Below are positions 46,860-55,524 of a DNA stretch of 64,000 nucleotides, piece by piece. The DNA comes from Acidobacterium sp. GTDB taxonomy: Bacteria; Acidobacteriota; Vicinamibacteria; Vicinamibacterales; UBA2999. The position numbers and the translations under genes were made by a program. The stretch lies in contig NSIL01000001.1 in assembly GCA_002737365.1 (NCBI GenBank), forward strand, positions 1 to 64,000, written 5' to 3'. Each line of letters starts with the position of its first letter. Position 1 is the stretch's first letter. A model generated the notes under the pieces. It made no database searches. It was not told where the DNA came from and worked only from the letters and a program-made list of their open reading frames with translations.

Positions 46860-48059
46860 CTACTCCTGTACGCTCAACGATGCGGCCGCGCGCGTGCGCT
46901 CGCCGGCGACCACGCGTACCGTGGTGGCAAAAAGCTGGTAACCCGCCAGTGCCAGAGCGACGCGGTAGGTCCCCGGCGCCAGGGCTTCGACCGTCAAGGG
47001 CGTCCTGCCCTTCGCCGTGCCGTTAATCACCACCGATGCACCCGGCGGGCGCGAGTCGACGACGAGCACGCCGCTCGCCGTTGCCACCGGCTTCTCCGAG
47101 CGCGATGCCGCCGTGCGCGCCGCCGGCCCTGTACCGGTTGCAGTGGCCAATCCAGTGGACGGGGTGGCTGGCGGAGTGCCTGCCACGCGAATTCCGGGTA
47201 TGGGTGGAGGCACGGCCACCACCGCGCCATCAGTGCCGTTCGACGGTACGGCCATCGTGTGGACCGGACCGGACTGGAGGGCGCGAGGGCGCGCCATATA
47301 GCCCGCTGCGAAGCCGACCACCATGCCGACCAGGCACGACACGATCAGCATGCCGCCACTAAATCGCTCCGCTGCCTTGGCGGGCGCGTAGGAGGCGCTC
47401 GGCCGCCACGACCGCACAGGCTCCAATGGCGACGACCGGCGGGGCTCGCTCGTGACGTAACTTGGTTCGATCACGACCTCAGCCGGTTCCGAGACGGCGA
47501 CGGGAGGCTCGGGCAAGACGGCCGCCTCGACCACGTCTTCGTCGAGATTGCCCAGAGGCAACACCGGAATAACTGCGGCGGCGAGGGCGTTGGAAAAATC
47601 CGTGCACGACGGATAACGATGAGCGGCTTCAGGCGCGAGCGCGCGCGTGAAGGCCTTGGCCAGCGCGTCGCGATCGACGCCCGGCAGCGCCCGCACCTCG
47701 ACGGGCCGAACGGCCGGACCGGACACACGGCGACCGAACAGCCACTCGAAGGTGACGGCGGCAAGGGCGAACTGATCGGATGCAGCGTCCGCCGGACTGC
47801 CGGCAGCCACTTCAGGCGCAGAGTAAGGACGCCGGATGGGCCATTCGGTTCCCGCACCGAGCCCGGTGACCTGGGTGCGCTCGGCGGAAACGAAAATATT
47901 TTGGGGATGAAGGCCGCCGTGAACCTGGCCGGTGGCGTGAGCCGCGTCCAGGGTGTCGGCGATCGTCCGAAGGCGCGGCAATAGGTCTTCAATCGCCGCG
48001 GGACCGTAGTCACGCAAGGCCGCTTCGAGGGAGTCGCCGTCCACTACGTCTGTAACCAA
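46860..48059 (-). pseudogene. PEGA-domain protein with a kinase C-lobe only (truncated or pseudokinase)
   Basis: The 399-aa frame starts at the hinge of a Ser/Thr kinase (LVTDVVDGDSLEAALRDYGP) and keeps the C-lobe. The catalytic loop reads VHGGLHPQNIF where active kinases have HRDLKPxN, so the catalytic Asp is missing, and the DFG position reads GLG. A membrane segment (MLIVSCLVGMVVGFAAGYMA near 245), a Pro/Thr-rich linker and a C-terminal PEGA domain ([25 protein letters not shown]) follow. The N-lobe would have to lie in the 57 bases before bshC and does not fit there. The start is a TTG without a clear ribosome site. It may be a pseudogene or a genuine pseudokinase. Confidence 0.6.
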
Positions 48060-48116
48060 CTACCGAGTCTGCTCATCCAACCACGGTGAGCTTTTTCAGC
48101 CATTTCTCGACTCGGC

Positions 48117-49817
48117 ATGTTACCACCAACGGTTGACAGTGTTGGTGACCGTTTGAGACAGTACGCAACGGTGCCTTCCGACGTCTCGCCCGTCTCCGCC
48201 GCTTTGGCGGTGGACATTCGCACTTTTCCGTGGATTCGGCGGCTGGCGTCCGACTACGCGTTTGCGTACGCCAACGTGGCGCCGTTCTTCGCGGGCGATC
48301 CCGCCACGTCGGCCGCCTGGGCCGAAACCATTCAACGCTCGCGGAGTTACGCCCGGCAACCGGCGGAACTGGCGCGCCTCCTGGCGACCCAGCAGCAGCA
48401 GCGTGGCGCGCCGGTCGCGGCGCGGGCCTCGGCCGCCCGTCTTGCCGACCCGGACACCCGCGTCATCATCACCGGCCAACAGGCCGGCTTGTTCGGCGGT
48501 CCCCTGTTTACGTTACTGAAGGCGCTGACCGCCATGAAACTGGCGGCCAAGGTCGAGGCCGAGCATGGCGTGCCGGTGGTGCCGGTCTTCTGGATCGATG
48601 CCGAAGATCACGATTGGCCGGAAGTCAGCGGATGTACGGTGCTCGACGCCGACCTCGCGCCATCAACGATTCGCCTGGCGGATCTGGATGGTGCCGGACA
48701 CCTCCCCATCGCCCGGCTGTCACTCACAGCCGAAAGCGCCGCCGTCGTCGACCAACTCGACGCCGCCCTCCCCGACTCGGAGTTCAAGGCCGCCATCATC
48801 GCATCGCTCCGCCAGGCATACGCCCCCGGCGTGGGCATGGCGACTGCTTTCGGCACCTGGATTGAAGAGGTGCTCGGGCCGCATGGCCTGGTGGTGTACG
48901 ACTCGTCCGACGCGGCGGCCAAAGTGCTGGCGCGCGACGTGTTTGTGAAAGAGGTCAGCCAGCCGGGCCACACCGCGCGCATCGCGGCCGCCGCCGGAGA
49001 AGCACTGGTGGCCAAGGGCTATCACGCACAAGCCACGCTCGCCGATGGCACCGTGTCGGTGTTTCACCTGAACGCCGAGCGCTCGCCGGTGCGGGTCGAC
49101 GGCGACCAGGCGTTCATTGGCGAACGCGCGCTGACGCTGGCGCAACTGGTGGACGAGGCCAGGCAGCAGCCGCAACACTTCAGCCCCAACGTGTTGCTGC
49201 GCCCGATTGTCCAGGACACGGTGTTTCCGACGATTTGCTACGTGGCGGGACCGAACGAGTTGGCCTATCTCGGCCAGTTGAAGGACGTCTACGCCCACTT
49301 CGGCGTACCGATGCCGCTGATGTATCAGCGCGCCACCGCGACCCTCGCCGATTCGGCGACCGTGCGCTTCCTGGCCAAGTACGAACTGCCGCTCACGGCG
49401 CTGCGCGCGCAGGACGAAGCTGCGCTGAATCAGTTGCTGCACAGCCAACTGCCGCCCACCGTCGAGCAGTCGCTGGCGGCGGTCACCTCGGCAATCGACG
49501 AGCGCATGGCTGCCGTCGCCATCGCCGTGCCGCTGATCGACCCGACCCTCGAGGGGGCGGTGAAGTCGACACTCGGCAAGCTGCAACACGAAGTGCACGC
49601 CCTGAACAATAAGGTGATTCAGGCGGCTAAGCGGAAGGACGAGACGCTGCGCCGCCAGTTCCAGCGCGCGCAGGCTCTCACCTTCCCCCAGGGCCACCCG
49701 CAGGAGCGTGAAGTCGGGTTCGTGTGGTTCCTGAACCGTTACGGCCCCGCCCTGGTGGACCGGTTGCTCGACGAGCTGCCGCTCGAGATGGGCCACCACT
49801 GGGTCCTGACGATTTGA
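48117..49817 (+). CDS. bshC: BshC-family protein (putative cysteine ligase of bacillithiol synthesis)
   Basis: This 566-aa protein has ITGQQAGLFGGPLFTLLKALTAMKLA near residue 120, VPVFWIDAEDHDWPEV near 160, TICYVAGPNELAYLGQLKDVYAHFGVPMPLMYQRA near 370 and a C-terminal QEREVGFVWFLNRYGPALVDRLLDELP, all characteristic of BshC. In Bacillus BshC joins cysteine to GlcN-malate to form bacillithiol. bshA and bshB are not in this window. The reading frame begins at 48117; a GTG at 48171 (VPSDVSPVSAAL) is a possible shorter start. Its TGA overlaps the TTG start of the next gene. Confidence 0.85.
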   Translation: MLPPTVDSVGDRLRQYATVPSDVSPVSAALAVDIRTFPWIRRLASDYAFAYANVAPFFAGDPATSAAWAETIQRSRSYARQPAELARLLATQQQQRGAPVAARASAARLADPDTRVIITGQQAGLFGGPLFTLLKALTAMKLAAKVEAEHGVPVVPVFWIDAEDHDWPEVSGCTVLDADLAPSTIRLADLDGAGHLPIARLSLTAESAAVVDQLDAALPDSEFKAAIIASLRQAYAPGVGMATAFGTWIEEVLGPHGLVVYDSSDAAAKVLARDVFVKEVSQPGHTARIAAAAGEALVAKGYHAQATLADGTVSVFHLNAERSPVRVDGDQAFIGERALTLAQLVDEARQQPQHFSPNVLLRPIVQDTVFPTICYVAGPNELAYLGQLKDVYAHFGVPMPLMYQRATATLADSATVRFLAKYELPLTALRAQDEAALNQLLHSQLPPTVEQSLAAVTSAIDERMAAVAIAVPLIDPTLEGAVKSTLGKLQHEVHALNNKVIQAAKRKDETLRRQFQRAQALTFPQGHPQEREVGFVWFLNRYGPALVDRLLDELPLEMGHHWVLTI

Positions 49818-52207
49818 AGAAGAAGAAACGCAAAGCGTCCGGCTGGCGAGTGCGTCTATCCCGGCTGCGCTGGCCGGCCTGGCTGGCCCCCTATCGCCGC
49901 CACATCCTGATCGGCCTGGGTGTCTCCGCCGTGGTCATGCTCGGCGCGCTCAGCTATCTCTATGTATCGTACGGGCGCATCATCGACGCCCGGCTGCACG
50001 GCGAGCGAGATCGCGCCGTCCCCCGGGTGTTCGGCCGTCCCCTCACGCTGCAGACCGGTCAGAACATCACCCAGGCCGAACTGATCGGCCGCCTCAACGA
50101 CGTCGGCTATGCGCAGAAGGCCCGGGTCGAGGCCGCCGGCGAGTTCGCCATCGATCGCCACATGGTCGTGCTGATCTCGCGGAGCGGCGACCAGTCGGGC
50201 AAGCCTCTGATCGTGTCGTTCCCCGAGCCGCCGATTCTCAAGAAGAACACCGTCACGCCACCTCCCGTGGCCCAGCGCATAGCCCGACTGCAGGTCTCGG
50301 GCAACAGCGTCGACCGCGTCACGCTCGACGCACCGCTCTTGACCGCGCTCATGACGGGGACGCGCGAGAAGCGCCGACGGGTCGCCCTTGATGCGATCCC
50401 GCCCCGCATGCAGGAGGCCGTGCTGGCGATCGAAGACCGGCGGTTTTACTACCACCCCGGCATCGATCCCATCCGCATCGTCGGGGCCCTCATCAGTAAC
50501 CTGTTCGGTGACAAGGCCTACCTCTCTGGCGCCAGCACCATCACCCAGCAGTTGGCGCGCAACTTCTTCCTGACCGATGCGATGGCCGTCGAGCAGCAGA
50601 CCGGCCAGCGTTCAGCGTTGCGCAAGATTCGCGAGCAGTTGATGGCTATCATTCTCGAGACCAAGGCCACCAAGGACGAGATTCTCGAGCTCTACCTGAA
50701 TGACGTCTACCTCGGCCACCGGGGCTCCTTCGCGTTGCACGGCGTGGCCGAGGCCTCGAAGATCTTCTACAGCAAGGATGTCCGCAACCTGACGCTCAGC
50801 GAGGCGGCGCTCATCGCCGGCGTGATTCAGGCACCGCAGATTCATTCGCCGTTCAACAACCCCGAGCGCGCGCGCGACCGGCGCAACGTGGTGCTGCGCG
50901 CGATGGCCGACGCCGACGCCATCACTGCTGACGCCGCCGATCGGGCGACCAAGGAGCCGGTCGCCGTGGTGGCCCGCGCCGTCGACAACGAGGCGCCCTA
51001 CTTCGTGGACTACATGGGCGGGGCGCTCGATGAGGCGTTCCCCGGCATCACCGCCAAGCCGGGGGTGCTCGACATCTACACGACGCTCGATCTGAACCTT
51101 CAGCGCCATGCACAAGAAGCAGTTCGCGAAGGCATCGCCAAGGTGGACGCCATGCTGGCGCGCCGCAAGCGCGGTCCGCGGCGCGTCGCCCAGGCCGCGC
51201 TCGTGGCGATCGACCCGCGCACCGGCGAGATCCTGTCGTTCATCGGCGGCCGTTCCTACAGCCAGTCGCAGTTCAACCGGGCCGCGAATGCGCGCCGGCA
51301 GATGGGCTCGACGTTCAAGCCCTTCGTCTACCTCGCCGCCTTCGACAAGGCCGCGGATGAAGGCACCGGCGACATCACGCCCGCCACGATCGTGTTCGAC
51401 GAGCCGACGACCTGGAACTTCGAGGGCCAGGAATGGTCACCTCGCAACTACGACGGCGAATACGACGGCGGCATCACGTTACGCCGCGCCCTGGCGATGT
51501 CGCGCAACATCGCCACCGTCAAGGTGGCCGAGCAGACCGGTTACGACAAGGTCGTCGCGATGTGGCGGAAGACCAGGATCGGCGAACAGGATCAAGTGAA
51601 GCCGTATCCCTCGGTCGCCCTCGGCGTGGTCGAATTGACGCCGCTCGAGGTGGCCGAGGCCTACACGGTCTTTCCCAATCACGGCACCATTAAGAAGCTA
51701 CGCTCGATTCTCAGCGTCAAGAGCGGCGACCAGGACGCCAAGCCGCAAGTCGCCGCCGGACCAAAGGTCGCCCGGCCGTCGGCGGCGTTCCTGGTCACGC
51801 ACATAATGCGCAGCGTGTTGAATGAAGGCACCGGCGCGGCCGCGCGCGCCATGGGCTTCACGCTCGATGCGGCCGGCAAGTCAGGCACGACCAACGATCT
51901 GCGCGATGCCTGGTTCGTCGGCTTCACGCCCGAACTGCTGACGGTCGTGTGGGTGGGTCTTGATGACAACCAGCCGCTCGGCATGAGTGGCGCCCAGGCG
52001 GCGCTGCCGATCTGGACCTCGTTCATGATGAAGGCGCTGGCCGGCCACCCCAATGTCGGCTTCGAGGCGCCGGGCGGCGTCAGTTTTGTCGAGGTGGACC
52101 GCGACACCGGCAAGCTCGCCACCCCCACCTGCCCCCGCGTCACGCTCGAGGCCTTCCTCTCGGGCACCGAGCCGCTGGCCACCTGCGAGCTGCATCGATT
52201 CCAGTAG
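49814..52207 (+). CDS. Class A penicillin-binding protein, PBP1B-like
   Basis: This 797-aa protein starts at the TTG at 49814 (TTGA overlap with bshC). It has a Lys/Arg-rich cytoplasmic tail, one membrane anchor (ILIGLGVSAVVMLGALSYLYV near residue 35) and a PBP1B-type UB2H domain (VFGRPLTLQTGQNITQAELIGRL near 75). The glycosyltransferase domain carries EDRRFYYHPGID near 215 and GASTITQQLARNFFLTD near 240. The transpeptidase has SxxK in MGSTFKPFVYLAAF near 497, SRN (LAMSRNIATVK) and KSGTTNDLRDAWFVGFTP near 690. It polymerises and crosslinks peptidoglycan at the outer face of the inner membrane. Confidence 0.93.
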   Translation: MKKKKRKASGWRVRLSRLRWPAWLAPYRRHILIGLGVSAVVMLGALSYLYVSYGRIIDARLHGERDRAVPRVFGRPLTLQTGQNITQAELIGRLNDVGYAQKARVEAAGEFAIDRHMVVLISRSGDQSGKPLIVSFPEPPILKKNTVTPPPVAQRIARLQVSGNSVDRVTLDAPLLTALMTGTREKRRRVALDAIPPRMQEAVLAIEDRRFYYHPGIDPIRIVGALISNLFGDKAYLSGASTITQQLARNFFLTDAMAVEQQTGQRSALRKIREQLMAIILETKATKDEILELYLNDVYLGHRGSFALHGVAEASKIFYSKDVRNLTLSEAALIAGVIQAPQIHSPFNNPERARDRRNVVLRAMADADAITADAADRATKEPVAVVARAVDNEAPYFVDYMGGALDEAFPGITAKPGVLDIYTTLDLNLQRHAQEAVREGIAKVDAMLARRKRGPRRVAQAALVAIDPRTGEILSFIGGRSYSQSQFNRAANARRQMGSTFKPFVYLAAFDKAADEGTGDITPATIVFDEPTTWNFEGQEWSPRNYDGEYDGGITLRRALAMSRNIATVKVAEQTGYDKVVAMWRKTRIGEQDQVKPYPSVALGVVELTPLEVAEAYTVFPNHGTIKKLRSILSVKSGDQDAKPQVAAGPKVARPSAAFLVTHIMRSVLNEGTGAAARAMGFTLDAAGKSGTTNDLRDAWFVGFTPELLTVVWVGLDDNQPLGMSGAQAALPIWTSFMMKALAGHPNVGFEAPGGVSFVEVDRDTGKLATPTCPRVTLEAFLSGTEPLATCELHRFQ

Positions 52208-52217
52208 AATCACTGGG
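52206..52217 (+). promoter_or_regulatory. TAGAAT -10-like box close to the xdhC start
   Basis: TAGAAT at 52206-52211 is 6 bases from the ATG at 52218, the same spacing as the TATAAT before the leucine operon, and no Shine-Dalgarno sequence precedes the ATG. It overlaps the end of the PBP gene. It is suggestive of another leaderless start, though a chance match in GC-rich DNA is possible. Confidence 0.3.
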
Positions 52218-53054
52218 ATGAATCATGAAGTGTTCGCGGCGCTCGGGGAAGCGCTGTCGCGTGGCGAAGAAGCCGCCCTGGTCACGATCGTCTCGTCCAA
52301 CGGGTCCACGCCGCAGCGAGTCGGCGCGAAGATGTTGGTGTTTGGCGACGGACGCATTGTCGGCACGGTCGGCGGCGGCTGCTACGAGCACGACGCCATC
52401 GGCAAGGCGAAGACCGTGCTGGAGACGCGCAAGCCGACCACCGTGAAGTACGACCTCAACGACGACTTCGCTGAAGAGACCGGCCTGGTCTGTGGTGGCC
52501 AGATGGAAGTGTTCATCGAGCCGATCGAGGCGGCGCCGGCGGTCTACATCTTCGGGGCCGGCCACGTCGGCTACTACCTGGCGAAGATGGCGCACGAGAC
52601 CGGCTTCGGCGTGCATGTGATCGACGACCGCGCCGCGTTCGCCAATACTGAGCGGTTCCCGTTTGCGGCCTCGGTGGTGGTCGACGACATTCCCCAGTGG
52701 CTCGCGCGCACGACACTTCCGACCACCGCCTACGCGGTGGTCGTGACCCGCGGCCATCGCAACGACCTGGATGCGCTGCGCGCGCTGGCGCCGCGTGAGT
52801 TGCGCTACATGGGCCTGATCGGCAGTCGCGCCAAGGTCGCGCGCCTCTACGAGCAGCTGATGACGGAGGGCGGCATCGATCCCGATCGCCTGGCGCGCAT
52901 CCACGCGCCGATTGGTCTCGACCTCGGCGCCGTGACGCCCCAGGAAATTGCTGTCAGCATCACGGCGGAATTGATCGCGGTGCGCCGCGGTAAAGCCGAG
53001 GCGCTCAAGGCCGCCTCGCTGCAATGGTTCCCCAACCTCAAGGCGCGTCGCTAA
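52218..53054 (+). CDS. XdhC/CoxI-family protein
   Basis: This 278-aa protein starts at the ATG at 52218 (MNHEVFAALGEAL). The N-terminal XdhC/CoxI domain has ALVTIVSSNGSTPQRVGAKMLV and GTVGGGCYEHDAI near residue 50. The C-terminal Rossmann domain has VYIFGAGHVGYYLAKMAHETGF near 115 and YMGLIGSRAKV near 205, ending in ADLGAVTPQEIAVSI-type sequence (LDLGAVTPQEIAVSITAELIA). XdhC proteins load or modify molybdenum cofactor for xanthine dehydrogenase and CO dehydrogenase. No molybdoenzyme gene is adjacent, but the deaminase pseudogene downstream suggests a former purine-breakdown cluster. Confidence 0.9.
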   Translation: MNHEVFAALGEALSRGEEAALVTIVSSNGSTPQRVGAKMLVFGDGRIVGTVGGGCYEHDAIGKAKTVLETRKPTTVKYDLNDDFAEETGLVCGGQMEVFIEPIEAAPAVYIFGAGHVGYYLAKMAHETGFGVHVIDDRAAFANTERFPFAASVVVDDIPQWLARTTLPTTAYAVVVTRGHRNDLDALRALAPRELRYMGLIGSRAKVARLYEQLMTEGGIDPDRLARIHAPIGLDLGAVTPQEIAVSITAELIAVRRGKAEALKAASLQWFPNLKARR

Positions 53055-53844
53055 GAATCTGCGGCGCGACCATCGTCACCATGAACGACACCTGCGAGGT
53101 GATCGCCGGTGACGTCCTGGTGCGTGACGGCCGCATTGCCGCGGTGGGCGCGGTACCCTCAACCGAGCGCGCCAACGGCCGCCTGCGGGCGGCATTCGCG
53201 CCGCGCTTCGCGGTGTCGTGCTCGCAGGCCCTGCTCGAAGGCGTGGCGGCGCTGTCGCAGGAGCACGGCCTGGTCGTCCACACTCACGCCTCAGAGAATC
53301 ATGACGAGATTGCCCTGATCCGCGAGCGAACCGGCCGCTCGAACATCGACTACCTCGCACACACGCCGCGGTTGTGCCTGGCGCACTGTGTCTGGGTCGA
53401 CGACCATGAACAATCGGTCATGGCCGAACATGACGTGAAAGTCCTGCACTGCCCGGGTTCGAACCTGAAGCTGGGATCCGGCCTGGCGCCGACGGCGCGG
53501 CCTGCAACAACCATCTCGACATGTTTGAGGAGATGCGGCTGGCCGCCGTCCTGCAGTCGGTCCGCAAGGGTCCTGGTGCTCTGACGGCCCGCGATGCGCT
53601 GTGGATGGCCACACGAGAAGGTGCCCGAGCCAGTGGCCTCGAACGCGACCGTCCCCAGTTCATCACCAGCCATGATCCCCACTCAACGCTGGTCTACTCA
53701 GCCCGCGGCAGCGATGTCCGCACCACCGTCGTGGACGGCGAGGTTCTGATCGATCAGTTCCGCCCAACCCGCTGGGATTCGGCCCTGATTGCCGCCGACG
53801 CCATGGGCGAGGCGGCCCGCCTGGCGGCCCGGGCGGGCTTCTAG
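53045..53844 (+). pseudogene. Amidohydrolase (8-oxoguanine/SAH-deaminase type), multiply deleted
   Basis: N-terminal GATIVTMNDTCEVIAGDVLVRDGRIAAVGAVP then jumps to FAVSCSQALLEG and LVVHTHASENHDEIALIRERTG, so the first metal-site HxH is lost. LCLAHCVWVDDHEQSVMAEHDVKVLHCPGSNLKLGSGL is followed by a deletion and frame change at about 53490, after which the other frame gives GADGAACNNHLDMFEEMRLAA. A third gap lies between ASGLERD and STLVYSARGSDVRTTVVDGE. The intact family member would be about 440 aa. The gene is dead. It overlaps the xdhC stop by 10 bases. Confidence 0.85.
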
Positions 53845-53847
53845 TGT

Positions 53848-53882
53848 TACAATTCTTGGCAGTTCACCCACTCGACTGCTAA
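53848..53882 (+). promoter_or_regulatory. CIRCE-like HrcA operator and -10 box overlapping the hrcA start
   Basis: TTGGCAGTT-N9-GACTGCTAA occupies 53856-53882 and fits the 9-9-9 layout of CIRCE (TTAGCACTC-N9-GAGTGCTAA), with most arm positions kept. Its last A is the A of the hrcA ATG. TACAAT at 53848-53853 is a plausible -10 box directly ahead of the operator. HrcA bound here would block transcription initiation of hrcA-grpE-dnaJ, giving autoregulation released by heat. Confidence 0.75.
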
Positions 53883-54937
53883 TGGTTACCCCTGCCCTGT
53901 CCGACCGGACGCGACGCATTCTGGCCACCCTCGTTCGCTCGTATATCGAGACGGGCGAGCCGGTGGCTTCGGCGGCGCTTGCCCACAAGGCCGGCCTGAA
54001 CGTGTCGTCGGCCACGGTGCGCAACGTGATGGCCCAGCTCGAAGAGATGGGCTACGTGTGGCAGCCACACACGTCAGCCGGGCGCGTGCCGACTGATACC
54101 GGTTATCGCTGCTACGTCGACATGCTGATCGAAAGCCGCCGCCCGACCAAGGACGTGTCGGCCGTCGAGTTGCGGCTGCGGCAGGAGGCGGGCGATACCC
54201 CCCTGATCGACGACCTGCTGTCGTCCACCTCGCACGTGCTCTCGGAGACCAGCAAGAGCGTCGGCTTCGCCATCGGCCCGCCGAATGCCCGCGCGCTCTT
54301 CCAGCGCATTGAATTTGTGCCGCTCAGCGGTAACCGCATTCTCGTCGTCGTCGTCGCCAGCGGCAATCAGGTGTCGCAGAAGACGGTCGATATCGGTGAA
54401 TCGGTCACGGCCTCCGAACTGGTGCAGGCCGCCAACTTCCTGAACTCCGAATTTGCCGGACGCACACTTGAAGAGGTCCGCGACGGCGTCGTCGATCGCC
54501 TCAAGCGGGAACGGTCGCTGTACGACCAGTTGCTCGGCCTGGCGTTGCGGCTGGCGAGCAGTTCGTTCGCCAACCTCGACCGGCCGACCGCCGTCTACAT
54601 TGACGGCACCTCGAGCCTGCTGGAAGAGGTGGTGCAGGCGACCGGCATCTCGGCGGCGACCCTGCGCGGACTGCTGCGCATGGTGGAAGAGAAGCAGCGG
54701 TTGGTCGGCATCCTGACCGAATACATCGACGGTCCCGGCCTGACGGTCGTGATCGGCGCCGAGCATAGCGATCCGGAACTGCGGCCGTTCAGCTTGATTG
54801 CCGCCACCTACTTCGACGGCCGCAACACCGGCACCGTCGGCGTAATTGGCCCGACGCGGATGCGCTACTCAAAGGCCATCAGCGCCGTTGACATCGCGGC
54901 CCTGGCCGTCGCCCGGGTGCTGCGCGACGTCAACTGA
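53882..54937 (+). CDS. hrcA: Heat-inducible transcription repressor HrcA
   Basis: This 351-aa protein starts at the ATG at 53882. The N-terminal winged helix reads LSDRTRRILATLVRSYIETGEPVASAALAHKAGLNVSSATVRNVMAQLEEMGYVWQPHTSAGRVPTDTGYR in blocks typical of HrcA, and the middle GAF-like domain has FVPLSGNRILVVVVASGNQVSQKTVDI. The C-terminus ends YSKAISAVDIAALAVARVL. It represses chaperone genes by binding CIRCE, one copy of which overlaps its own start. It begins the hrcA-grpE-dnaJ-prmA run. Confidence 0.96.
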   Translation: MVTPALSDRTRRILATLVRSYIETGEPVASAALAHKAGLNVSSATVRNVMAQLEEMGYVWQPHTSAGRVPTDTGYRCYVDMLIESRRPTKDVSAVELRLRQEAGDTPLIDDLLSSTSHVLSETSKSVGFAIGPPNARALFQRIEFVPLSGNRILVVVVASGNQVSQKTVDIGESVTASELVQAANFLNSEFAGRTLEEVRDGVVDRLKRERSLYDQLLGLALRLASSSFANLDRPTAVYIDGTSSLLEEVVQATGISAATLRGLLRMVEEKQRLVGILTEYIDGPGLTVVIGAEHSDPELRPFSLIAATYFDGRNTGTVGVIGPTRMRYSKAISAVDIAALAVARVLRDVN

Positions 54938-54993
54938 TTACCAGGGCACCCCATGACGGGGGGTCCTGCAGCCAGCTCTTTTTCCATCGAACC

Positions 54994-55524
54994 ATGAACG
55001 ACGACATCAACGATCCACAAGACACCGGCAGCCCTGCGGCCGAAGCCGGTCCGCTCGACCCACCTGACGCCGGCACCCCGGCCGAAGCGATCAAGCGCGA
55101 TCGCGATGACCTGTACGACCGTCTGCTGCGCAAGACCGCTGAATTCGACAACTTCCGCAAGCGCGTCGACCGCGATCGCAAAGACATGCTCGAGTGGGCG
55201 GCCGCGGAAGTGCTGAACGACGTGCTGGCCATCGCCGACGACTTCGATCGCGCCCTGGCCGCTGACGCGCCACCCGAGGCGCAGCAATTCAAGGCCGGAC
55301 TCGAGTTGATTCAGCGGCAGCTCGCCGACATGCTGAAGAAGCGCGGCGTGATCACAGTTGAGGCGCTCGGCGCCGACTTCGACCCGCACTTCCACCAGGC
55401 TGTCGCTCACGAAGAAGTGGCCGGCGCGCGGGATGGCGAAGTAGTGGCCGTGCTGGCCAAAGGCTACAAGCTCGGAGAGCGCTTGCTGCGTCCCGCCATC
55501 GTCAAGGTCGCAAAGGCATCGTGA
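54994..55524 (+). CDS. grpE: Nucleotide exchange factor GrpE
   Basis: This 176-aa protein. An acidic, Pro-rich N-terminal 40 residues leads to a long helix (DLYDRLLRKTAEFDNFRKRVDRDRKDM) and a four-helix/beta-wing part with EALGADFDPHFHQAVAHEE. The terminal VLAKGYKLGERLLRPAIVKVAK is the GrpE signature. It speeds ADP release from DnaK. Its stop overlaps the dnaJ GTG by 4 bases. dnaK, which usually lies next to grpE, is absent here. Confidence 0.95.
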   Translation: MNDDINDPQDTGSPAAEAGPLDPPDAGTPAEAIKRDRDDLYDRLLRKTAEFDNFRKRVDRDRKDMLEWAAAEVLNDVLAIADDFDRALAADAPPEAQQFKAGLELIQRQLADMLKKRGVITVEALGADFDPHFHQAVAHEEVAGARDGEVVAVLAKGYKLGERLLRPAIVKVAKAS

